DNA of 6,517 nucleotides from an uncultured Lachnospiraceae bacterium (GTDB taxonomy: Bacteria > Bacillota > Clostridia > Lachnospirales > Lachnospiraceae), in assembly GCA_947631075.1 (NCBI GenBank), contig CANRJU010000160.1, positions 1 to 6,517 of the forward strand, given 5' to 3'. Under the pieces are notes generated by a model. That model searched no databases and was not told where the DNA came from. It saw only the letters and a program-made list of their open reading frames with translations. Positions 1 to 6,086 of this stretch are shown in pieces. The translations under genes were made by a program, and so were the position numbers. Numbering within the stretch: the stretch's first letter is position 1; the number at the start of each line of letters is the position of its first letter.

Positions 1-494
1 CCGGCAGCTATTTTCACGTCTCCGACCATGTCATTCAGATGAACCAGTACAAGCCCTACGAGATTACGGAGCTTGCGAAAAAGGAGGCCGCTGAATTTCC
101 GCTTCCGTCCGTTCCGGTCATGCCGGTTCAGAGGCCGGCGTTTGACAGGGTGTTCAGACAGGACCGGAAATTCGGCGCCGACGGTCGTGTGAAGCTAAAG
201 ACAATGGGAATGGACGGCATCAGCGTGAACCGCGATACCATCGATCTGCGCTATGTGGAGCAGCTGGCGGACACCGAGCAGCTGACGGCGCTGGCGCAGA
301 TTATGAAATATATGCGCATGCAGGTTCTGGATGGCAGGCTGACGCTGCAGCAGGCGGTCGGGCATGTGGTAAAGCTGCTGCGCGAAAAGGGCTTCGAGGC
401 AATCTGCGGCGGCGCGTCCGGCGTGCCGGGCAATCTCGCCGTGCCGAGGGCACAGGAAATATTCGCCTGCGTCAACCGCTGGCGGGAGCTGTGA
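1..494 (+). CDS. Predicted ABC-class P-loop ATPase (COG3044-like), C-terminal part only
   Basis: The reading frame is open from base 3 and ends with TGA at 492-494, giving the last 163 residues of a gene that starts before the window; an in-frame ATG at 39 is internal and not the start. The visible part resembles the C-terminal region of the 'predicted ATPase of the ABC class' family (COG3044), whose members are usually about 550-580 residues. Recognisable stretches are GSYFHVSDHVIQMNQYKPYE near the left edge, RDTIDLRYVEQLAD in the middle, and a closing PGNLAVPRAQEIFACVNRW segment. The Walker A, signature and Walker B motifs would lie upstream and cannot be checked. The cellular role of the family is not established; it is presumed cytoplasmic and no transmembrane segment is visible. 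It converges on the AraC-type gene with 21 bp between the stop codons and no strong terminator between them. The assignment is from remembered family pattern, not from a search. Confidence 0.72.
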   Translation, partial: GSYFHVSDHVIQMNQYKPYEITELAKKEAAEFPLPSVPVMPVQRPAFDRVFRQDRKFGADGRVKLKTMGMDGISVNRDTIDLRYVEQLADTEQLTALAQIMKYMRMQVLDGRLTLQQAVGHVVKLLREKGFEAICGGASGVPGNLAVPRAQEIFACVNRWREL

Positions 495-515
495 CGCTAT
501 TTGCCATAATGGCTT

Positions 516-1400
516 TTACTGGTGGAACAGCTGGCGTTGCGCGTAAGTATTCCGGTATGTGGAAGGGCTCTGTCCGGTCACCTTTTTAAAGGCGCTGGAG
601 AAGTTGTGACAGTCGGAAAACCCGATGTCATAGCCGATCTGGGCGACGGGGAGATTGGTGTCTGTGAGCAGGGCCTTTGCCAGCTCCATTTTTTCATTCA
701 GGATATAGGATTTCAGCGATTCCCCCGAAATCTTTTTGAAAAAAGTGGTGATGTATTTTTCATTGTAGCCAAAATAGGCGGCAATCTCGCTCACCTTAAT
801 ATTTTCCCGAATCCGCCAGGAGATGTAATCGACGATGTCGGTGTAGAGCTGGGCCTTTTCACCTTTCATGACCGTGTGCCCGCCGGAGAGGTAGATCTGG
901 CTGTAGAGCTCGCACAGGGCCGCGGTCAGCATGTGGCAGTTCAGATTCTGATTGCGGTATTTGCGGCTGCAGTCCTGCAGCTGTTTCAGGAGAACAATCA
1001 GGCGGTCCAGCCGGGGAACAGCGCCCTGTCTGGGCAGAAGAATCCGGGGCTGTCCGGCGTCCAGAGGGCCGTGGACGTTCCCGTCATCATAGATGGCAGG
1101 ATCGTTCCCGTTATTATTATAAGAAAAATGAGTCCAGTAAAATTTGCAGAGCGAGGGCTGAAAGCCGTACTGGCGCTCCGTGGGGGACATGAGCAGGTAT
1201 TCGCCTTCCCGCACGGTGTAGCGGGTGCGCTCGTCCGCGATAAAAAGCTCGCCCTCGGTCATCACGATCCACTCAAAATCCGTGAGAATCCGGGACATAT
1301 GGGACCAGCTCTCATCCGGGGACTCGAACTTTCCCGTCCAGTTAAAATGGACGGGTTTTTCCACAGAAAAATCCAAAATTTCCATATTACTTTTTGACAC
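516..1400 (-). CDS. AraC/XylS-family transcriptional regulator with N-terminal cupin sensor domain
   Basis: A 294-residue cytoplasmic DNA-binding protein, the normal length for a two-domain AraC regulator. Residues about 35-105 look like an AraC-type cupin sensor (WIVMTEGELFIADE, then VREGEYLLMSPTE), which in this family usually binds a sugar. Residues about 185-287 form the paired helix-turn-helix DNA-binding domain: first helix pair at 201-222 (IKVSEIAAYFGYNEKYITTFFK region), second at 250-272, with the hallmark GFSDCHNFSSAFKKVTGQSP and TYR ending. The start is GTG at 1400-1398, preceded by GGAG at 1411-1408 with 7-nt spacing. The alternative ATG at 1385-1383 (Met6) has only a more distant GAGG, so the GTG is slightly preferred. 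The stop is TAA at 518-516. The gene is divergent from the glycosidase gene and shares its 274-bp control region, so it most likely controls that gene and perhaps itself. The ligand is unknown; an arabinose-type sugar is inference from the neighbour. Confidence 0.93.
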   Translation of the reverse strand: MSKSNMEILDFSVEKPVHFNWTGKFESPDESWSHMSRILTDFEWIVMTEGELFIADERTRYTVREGEYLLMSPTERQYGFQPSLCKFYWTHFSYNNNGNDPAIYDDGNVHGPLDAGQPRILLPRQGAVPRLDRLIVLLKQLQDCSRKYRNQNLNCHMLTAALCELYSQIYLSGGHTVMKGEKAQLYTDIVDYISWRIRENIKVSEIAAYFGYNEKYITTFFKKISGESLKSYILNEKMELAKALLTDTNLPVAQIGYDIGFSDCHNFSSAFKKVTGQSPSTYRNTYAQRQLFHQ

Positions 1401-1496
1401 CTCACTTCTCCGGCGCGGACAGAATCCTGAATCGGACCGGGATTCATGTCTTTTTCGGCATATATAAATCTATGATTTTTTGTCCTAGTATCCTAA

Positions 1497-1525
1497 ATTA
1501 TAGCTGTTTTTTCACTTTTTTACAA
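1497..1525 (-). promoter_or_regulatory. Sigma-A-type promoter of the AraC-family gene
   Basis: On the minus strand there is a -35 TTGTAA (1525-1520, 4 of 6 consensus), a 17-bp spacer and a perfect -10 TATAAT (1502-1497). Transcription would begin near 1490, leaving a leader of about 90 nt before the GTG start. The surrounding DNA is AT-rich. Seen directly in the sequence; activity is inferred. Confidence 0.68.
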
Positions 1526-1550
1526 GAGCGGCGCCTGAAAATGACAAAAA

Positions 1551-1600
1551 CACACCTGAACGAACCTTTTCATAAAACATTTTCACACGAAAAAGAACCT
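1551..1600 (+). promoter_or_regulatory. Candidate AraC-type operator: pair of 17-bp direct repeats
   Basis: CACACCTGAACGAACCT (1551-1567) and CACACGAAAAAGAACCT (1584-1600) match at 13 of 17 positions, with CACAC and GAACCT conserved at either end. They lie 33 bp apart, about three helical turns, so they face the same side of the DNA. The second copy ends just upstream of the poor -35 region of the glycosidase promoter, where AraC-family activators normally contact RNA polymerase. Two-box recognition matches a protein with two helix-turn-helix units. Binding by the adjacent regulator is inferred. Confidence 0.45.
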
Positions 1601-1607
1601 CTGTGTA

Positions 1608-1636
1608 TGGCGGAATCCGGGCTTCTATGATACAAT
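1608..1636 (+). promoter_or_regulatory. Activator-dependent type promoter of the glycosidase gene
   Basis: An extended -10 element, TG-A-TACAAT, lies at 1628-1636. At 17-bp spacing the -35 position (1608-1613) reads TGGCGG, a poor match to TTGACA. Transcription would start near 1643, giving a leader of about 32 nt. A good -10 with a weak -35 suggests the promoter needs an activator, in line with the divergent AraC-type gene and the upstream repeats. Confidence 0.5.
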
Positions 1637-1660
1637 GAAAACATCTAAAAATATATGAGA

Positions 1661-1666
1661 AGGGAG
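1661..1666 (+). promoter_or_regulatory. Ribosome binding site deciding the glycosidase start
   Basis: AGGGAG lies 8 nt before the ATG at 1675. Two other ATGs at 1668 and 1671 are only 1 and 4 nt from it and lead into other frames; the 1675 start gives a signal peptide at once and the 1420-codon frame, so it is the real start. Confidence 0.85.
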
Positions 1667-1674
1667 AATGATGT

Positions 1675-4600
1675 ATGAAGAAAAAAATGGTTCGAGCAGG
1701 CAAAAGAATAGCCGCCGTTGCCCTGACAGCGGCGATGGCTGTTACGGCTCTTCCGAGTCTGGGAATCGTGGCAAAGGCAGCGACGCCCACGCCCCAGACC
1801 AGAGAGGATTCGTCGATTGTCTACTTTGTGGACTGCGGCGACTACGATGTGACCACGGTTTCGGACGGCGACCAGCTGGGCACGCACAACAGCGTGACCG
1901 AGCAGGTCTACGGAGAGGATAAGGTGACCGGGTACAAATGGGGAGTTGATGATACGGTCAGCACGCCTCTGAAAAACGGAAAAGCAGGTGGCGCGGCAGC
2001 CGGAGGCGTGCACACCGACCAGACATGGCCCTACGAGTTTAACAGCGGGGACGGAGAGTCGAAAACAAGCTCCAACCGCTACACCAAGAATCAGTTTGAA
2101 AATGGTGTGACAGAGAGATTTTTGAACTACAAATTTGAGATTGAGAACGGCGACTATCTGGTAGAGGTGGGATGCACCGATCCTTGGAGCTGCTCCCAGA
2201 GTCCGGTGATCACTGCCAATCAGGGGAAAGACACCGAGAAGAAGCTGGCGGATCCGCTGAACGTAGCATCCGGCGATGTGGCTCGGGGAACGGTCACCGT
2301 GAAAGACGGCGAGCTCACGGTGAATCTGCGTGGCACGGGCGACGCCAACAAGGCGATCAATGTGACCTATATTCTGATCCGCAAGGGAGGAAATGATTCT
2401 GTTGTGCAGCAGGAAATCGGCGCGCTTTCCGTAAAGGATACGGTGACAAGCGATCTGACACTGCCGACCAAGGGGAGCGTTGAGGGATGCACGATTTCAT
2501 GGAAATCCAGCAATCCGGATGTAATCAGCAACGATGGAAAGGTCACAAGGCCGAAAGAGGGCGAGGCGAATGTGGAGGTGACATTGACGGCGACGGTTAC
2601 CTATGGCGATGTTTCACAGACAAAGGATTTTGCGGTGACGGTCGTGGCGGTCGGAGCGCTGGCCGGCATGAGTGAGCTCGGCGTGGGTGAGGTCACGCTG
2701 ACCGATCCTTATTATACCAATTCGCTAAAAAAGGATATCGATTACCTGATCAGTCTGGACGCAGACCGTCTTTTAGCGGGATTTAGGGAGACGGCGGCCT
2801 ATGCGGCAGGAATGTCCGATGCGGACAGAAAGGCTTATATGAAAGACAAGGCACGCTATGGCGGCGGCTGGGAAAACGCGCTCATTGGCGGGCACACATT
2901 GGGACACTGGCTGACGGCAGTCGCGCAGGCGTGCGCCAATGTAAATACATCGGCTGAGGACAAGAAGGCGCTGCAGGAAAAACTGGACTATGTCGTTTCC
3001 GCCTTGAAGGACTGCCAGGACAAGACAAAGGGAACCGAGTACGAGGGATATATATTCGGCGCGAAGCTGGTCAGCACGACCGATCTGGACATCCAGTTTG
3101 ACAATGTGGAGAGCAACAAGACCAATATTGCAACGCAGGCGTGGGTTCCGTGGTACACCATGCACAAGATTATATCCGGTCTTGTGAGCACATATGAGCT
3201 GACGGGAAGCGAGGACGCCTACACCGTGGCAAAGGGACTGGGCGACTGGACCTACAACCGCGTCAGCAAGTGGAGTGACGATACCCAGAAAACGGTGCTC
3301 GGCATCGAGTATGGCGGCATGAACGACTGCCTCTACGATCTGTACGCGGATGTGAACGCGAAAGAGGGAGAGGAAAAGGCAAAAAAATACGCGGAGGCCG
3401 CCCACAAATTCGATGAGATCGCGCTGTTTGAGCTGATTGACAAGGGGACCGCCAATGCGCTGAACAACAAGCACGCCAACACGACAATCCCGAAATTTTT
3501 GGGTGCTTTAAACCGCTATGTGGTATTGGGAGATGAGAAATATCTGGAGTACGCGGAGACGTTCTGGGATTATGTGATCGACCATCACAGCTATATCACA
3601 GGCGGAAACAGCGAGTGGGAGCATTTTGGCGCGGACGACGTTCTGGATCGGGAGCGGACCAACTGCAACTGTGAGACATGCAACACTTACAATATGCTGA
3701 AAATGACCCGCCAGCTATTTATGATCACAGGCGATTCCAAGTACACGGATTTTTATGAGAGGACGTTTATCAATGCCATTATGTCCTCCCAGAACCCGGA
3801 GACCGGCATGACGATGTATTTCCAGCCGATGGCGACCGGCTATCAGAAGGTATACGGCACGCCGGAGGGGAACTTCTGGTGCTGCACCGGCTCCGGCATG
3901 GAGAACTTTACCAAGCTGAACGACAGCATCTACTACGCGACGGGTAAGAAGCTGGTCGTAGCGCAGTATCTGGCGTCCTCCGTGGACTTCAAGGCAGGCA
4001 ATATCCAGGTGATTCAGACCGGCGACCTTACGAAATCGGAGACGATGACGCTGGAGGTTAAGAAATTAGACGCGGCGGCGGATATCAGCGGAGAGCTGCG
4101 CCTTCGCCTGCCGGACTGGCTGGCTTCCGACGCAGAGATTTCCATCAATGGAACGGTTTATGACGGATATAAGAATGAGGACGGCTACGCTGTGATTCCG
4201 GCCGATAAACTCTCAGATGGGGCTAAAATTGAGATCACCCTTCCGATGCAGGTCGTTGCCTACAATTTGCCGGATGGAAAGAATACATACGCGTTTAAAT
4301 ACGGCCCTTATGTGCTGAGTGCCAAGCTGGGAAAGAACAATCAGACACAGGGAACGACGGGTGTCAGTGTCTCGATTCCGACCACAAAAGCTGTTTCCAA
4401 CGATAAGGTGGGAATCCGGTCCGCGGATTCCGTGGAGGAATATATAAAGAATATCAACGAGAATATGGTAAAGGCCGATGGCAAGCTGGAATTTACTCTC
4501 AATGGAACGGACAATAATTATGTGTTTGTGCCGCACTACAGCCAGTACGAGGAAAGCTACGGCATCTACTGGACATTCTCTGTGGACGAGGATGCCAGAG

Positions 4601-5937
4601 GAGCCGAGGAGATTCTTTCCGAGAAGAAAACAGCCAGAAATGAGAAAGCGATGATTGAGGGCGCGAGACCGGGATACGGACAGGATGAGCTGGGATTTGA
4701 GGAATTTGGAAACAAATCCACCGGCAGCAGCAGCCCGGCTTACCGCTTTGCCAATGCGGGAGGATCCTTCAAATATGATATCAAGGTAACAGATGGCGCA
4801 GACAATTACCTCATCTGCACCTTTGCTAAGGAGGACGACGGAAAGACAATCAAGATTACCGTGGGCGATACGGTGCTCTTTGCGGGAACGCTCGATTCTT
4901 CCTCCAAGCAGGCAGTCAACGTAAATCTGACAGAGGGCGACGCGAAGAACTATTACCAGATGCGGATTCAGATTCCGGCCGCCGTGATAAACAGCAATAA
5001 AAAGACGACCCGCATGGAGGGACCGGACGAAAAGACAGCGGAGAGTGGCTGCGCGTTCCTGCCGGTGACATTTGCCAGCAACGACGATAAGGAATCCGCT
5101 AAACTGTGCAATATGTTCTATGTCTATAGGGCATTTAATACGGAAAATGAGCTGACTGGTATTACATCCTCGACCGGAACGGTCACGAAAAAGGGAAATG
5201 TGTACACGTTAAAGGTGGCGTCCGGCAAGGAGCCGAAGGCGAAGTTTTCCATTAAGGATCCCGTCGGCTATGTGACGGTGAACGGACTGGCTATTGATGA
5301 AACGGTAGAAAAGACGCTGGATATTACAGAATCCGAGACGGAGATTTCAATTGAGGTATTCGCGGAGGATTTTGAGACGAGCAAAAAGTACACGCTGAAG
5401 GTCGTTACGGACTCGGCGAAAAAGGCGAAATCCGTTTCCGTGAAGGCAGCGGGCTACGCGCTGAAGAACAACAAGCTGACGCTGAAAAAGGGCGCGAAGG
5501 CAAAGCTGTCCGCGACGGTTTCCCCGGCGAAGGCAAGCCAGAAGGTTACCTATAAGAGCAGCAAGAAAAAGGTTGCCTCCGTATCCGCCAAGGGACTGAT
5601 TCAGGCGAAAAAAGCGGGAACCGCCAAGATTACCGTAAAGACGAAAAATGGCAAGAAAAAGACCATAACCGTCCAGGTGGTAAATAAGGCAAAGAAGAAT
5701 CAAAAACTGGTTCTGAAAAAGACCGCCATCAAGCTGAAAAAGAGCAAAAAGGCGCAGATTGCCGTGAAGTCCATGACAAAGGGCACGACGGACACAATCA
5801 CCTATAAGTCCGGCAGCAAAAAAATAGCCAAGGTAGACAAATTCGGCGTGATTACCGCGAAGAAAAAAGGGAAAGCCGTAATTCAGGTAAAATGCGGCAA
5901 TGTGACAAAGACTGTAAATGTGACAGTAAAGAAATAA
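1675..5937 (+). CDS. Secreted multi-domain beta-L-arabinofuranosidase-type glycoside hydrolase (GH127/GH146, DUF1680)
   Basis: A 1420-residue exported enzyme predicted to release beta-linked L-arabinofuranose from plant glycans. Residues 1-35 are a Sec signal peptide (basic start, hydrophobic core, AKA cleavage site). Then come: about 47-237, a beta-sandwich, malectin- or carbohydrate-binding-like region; about 248-324, a bacterial Ig-like domain; about 336-973, the catalytic unit; about 993-1152, a DUF6805-like beta domain; about 1156-1245, a cadherin-like beta-sandwich; about 1250-1420, two lysine-rich Big_2 domains. In the family a cysteine nucleophile sits on a zinc site of one Glu and three Cys. 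All equivalents are visible: Glu667 and Cys669 in CETC, Cys736-Cys737 in FWCC (Cys736 the likely nucleophile), and Glu649 in WEHF as likely acid/base. The contexts EHFG, ETCNTYNML and FWCCTGSGMEN recall GH146 at least as much as GH127, so the exact family and linkage are open. No LPXTG motif; the basic tail may hold it to the cell wall. It is transcribed alone, ending in a strong terminator. Confidence 0.9.
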   Translation: MKKKMVRAGKRIAAVALTAAMAVTALPSLGIVAKAATPTPQTREDSSIVYFVDCGDYDVTTVSDGDQLGTHNSVTEQVYGEDKVTGYKWGVDDTVSTPLKNGKAGGAAAGGVHTDQTWPYEFNSGDGESKTSSNRYTKNQFENGVTERFLNYKFEIENGDYLVEVGCTDPWSCSQSPVITANQGKDTEKKLADPLNVASGDVARGTVTVKDGELTVNLRGTGDANKAINVTYILIRKGGNDSVVQQEIGALSVKDTVTSDLTLPTKGSVEGCTISWKSSNPDVISNDGKVTRPKEGEANVEVTLTATVTYGDVSQTKDFAVTVVAVGALAGMSELGVGEVTLTDPYYTNSLKKDIDYLISLDADRLLAGFRETAAYAAGMSDADRKAYMKDKARYGGGWENALIGGHTLGHWLTAVAQACANVNTSAEDKKALQEKLDYVVSALKDCQDKTKGTEYEGYIFGAKLVSTTDLDIQFDNVESNKTNIATQAWVPWYTMHKIISGLVSTYELTGSEDAYTVAKGLGDWTYNRVSKWSDDTQKTVLGIEYGGMNDCLYDLYADVNAKEGEEKAKKYAEAAHKFDEIALFELIDKGTANALNNKHANTTIPKFLGALNRYVVLGDEKYLEYAETFWDYVIDHHSYITGGNSEWEHFGADDVLDRERTNCNCETCNTYNMLKMTRQLFMITGDSKYTDFYERTFINAIMSSQNPETGMTMYFQPMATGYQKVYGTPEGNFWCCTGSGMENFTKLNDSIYYATGKKLVVAQYLASSVDFKAGNIQVIQTGDLTKSETMTLEVKKLDAAADISGELRLRLPDWLASDAEISINGTVYDGYKNEDGYAVIPADKLSDGAKIEITLPMQVVAYNLPDGKNTYAFKYGPYVLSAKLGKNNQTQGTTGVSVSIPTTKAVSNDKVGIRSADSVEEYIKNINENMVKADGKLEFTLNGTDNNYVFVPHYSQYEESYGIYWTFSVDEDARGAEEILSEKKTARNEKAMIEGARPGYGQDELGFEEFGNKSTGSSSPAYRFANAGGSFKYDIKVTDGADNYLICTFAKEDDGKTIKITVGDTVLFAGTLDSSSKQAVNVNLTEGDAKNYYQMRIQIPAAVINSNKKTTRMEGPDEKTAESGCAFLPVTFASNDDKESAKLCNMFYVYRAFNTENELTGITSSTGTVTKKGNVYTLKVASGKEPKAKFSIKDPVGYVTVNGLAIDETVEKTLDITESETEISIEVFAEDFETSKKYTLKVVTDSAKKAKSVSVKAAGYALKNNKLTLKKGAKAKLSATVSPAKASQKVTYKSSKKKVASVSAKGLIQAKKAGTAKITVKTKNGKKKTITVQVVNKAKKNQKLVLKKTAIKLKKSKKAQIAVKSMTKGTTDTITYKSGSKKIAKVDKFGVITAKKKGKAVIQVKCGNVTKTVNVTVKK
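5422..5934 (+). repeat. Tandem pair of lysine-rich Big_2 (Ig-like) domains at the glycosidase C-terminus
   Basis: Residues about 1250-1336 and 1339-1420 are two diverged copies of a bacterial Ig-like group 2 domain. Each has the pattern: strand rich in Lys (LKKGAKAKL, then LKKSKKAQI), a YKSSKKKVASVSAKGLIQAKKAGTA-type core cut short here as VASVSAKG and its partner IAKVDKFG, and a final strand (TITVQVV, then TVNVTVKK). Such domains in clostridial secreted enzymes are thought to mediate attachment to the cell surface or to glycans. The repeat is clear at the protein level but only weak at the DNA level. Confidence 0.75.
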
Positions 5938-5967
5938 AGAAAGCCTGTCTGTAAAAGCGGGAGAAAG

Positions 5968-6006
5968 AAAAGCCCCTGTGCCGGAGAGTCCGGCGCGGGG
6001 GTTTTT
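5968..6006 (+). terminator. Rho-independent terminator after the glycosidase gene
   Basis: A long hairpin starts 30 bp after the stop codon. The 5' arm ends GCCGGA (5980-5985), the loop is GAG (5986-5988), and the 3' arm begins TCCGGC (5989-5994). Pairing continues outward through CCCC 5973-5976 with GGGG 5998-6001, with two G-U pairs, and then A residues pair with the TTTTT at 6002-6006. The T-tract fits plus-strand termination; an A-rich 5' flank might give some activity on the other strand. Confidence 0.93.
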
Positions 6007-6010
6007 CAAG

Positions 6011-6039
6011 TTGACATATTTTCTCAAATGGAGTATATT
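6011..6039 (+). promoter_or_regulatory. Near-consensus sigma-A promoter of the hydrogenase-like gene
   Basis: TTGACA (6011-6016) is a perfect -35, followed by a 17-bp spacer and TATATT (6034-6039, 5 of 6 for -10). Transcription would start near 6046, about 40 nt before the GTG start. The -35 begins only 4 bp after the T-tract of the preceding terminator, so this gene is an independent unit, probably expressed constitutively or under repressor control. Confidence 0.82.
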
Positions 6040-6086
6040 TTTATATAGGTGTAATTGAGTCGAAATTTGCGGAAGGAGAAGTTTGA

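Larger units (their letters stand above)
1401..1674. promoter_or_regulatory. Divergent intergenic control region between the AraC-type regulator and the glycosidase
   Basis: This 274-bp stretch contains no convincing gene. From left to right it holds: the regulator's ribosome site (GGAG, 1411-1408); its leader with an inverted repeat GAATCC 1422-1427 / GGATTC 1440-1445; an AT-rich block at about 1455-1500; the regulator's promoter (1497-1525); a GGCGCC palindrome at 1530-1535; operator-like direct repeats between 1532 and 1600; the glycosidase's extended -10 promoter (1628-1636); and the glycosidase's ribosome site (AGGGAG, 1661-1666). The arrangement is typical of an AraC-type regulator placed divergently from its target. 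Confidence 0.75.
5938..6086 (+). other. Intergenic region between glycosidase and hydrogenase-like gene
   Basis: The 149 bp hold the terminator (5968-6006), the promoter (6011-6039), a leader of about 40 nt and the ribosome site AAGGAG (6073-6078). Nothing else, such as a small gene or riboswitch-like fold, is evident. Confidence 0.7.

Noticed and set aside
487..532. Possible terminator or structure between the convergent genes: GCCATAATGGC (503-513) with TTTT after it, nested in AGCTGT/ACAGCT (487-492 and 527-532)
   Set aside because: The inner stem is only 4 bp and the outer 6-bp stem has a 34-nt loop; too weak to call a terminator, though it may contribute some pausing.
522..1397. A 291-codon open frame on the plus strand across nearly the whole AraC-type gene
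   Set aside because: It is antisense to a protein with clear AraC-family motifs, has no recognisable domain, and lacks a good ribosome site; a codon-bias shadow.
1530..1535. GGCGCC palindrome between the two promoters
   Set aside because: Six-base palindrome expected by chance at this base composition; no extension of symmetry.
2773..3474. A 233-codon minus-strand frame inside the catalytic region
   Set aside because: Entirely inside the well-supported glycosidase gene, no ribosome site and no motif.
5422..5934. A-rich, purine-rich repeats considered as DNA tandem repeat or mobile element remnant
   Set aside because: The periodicity is explained by Lys codons in two Ig-like domains; no terminal repeats or target duplications are seen.
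5347..6027. A 226-codon minus-strand frame over the glycosidase tail and terminator
   Set aside because: It mirrors the Lys-rich coding sequence (AAG/AAA read as Leu/Phe) and crosses a strong terminator; no promoter or family resemblance.
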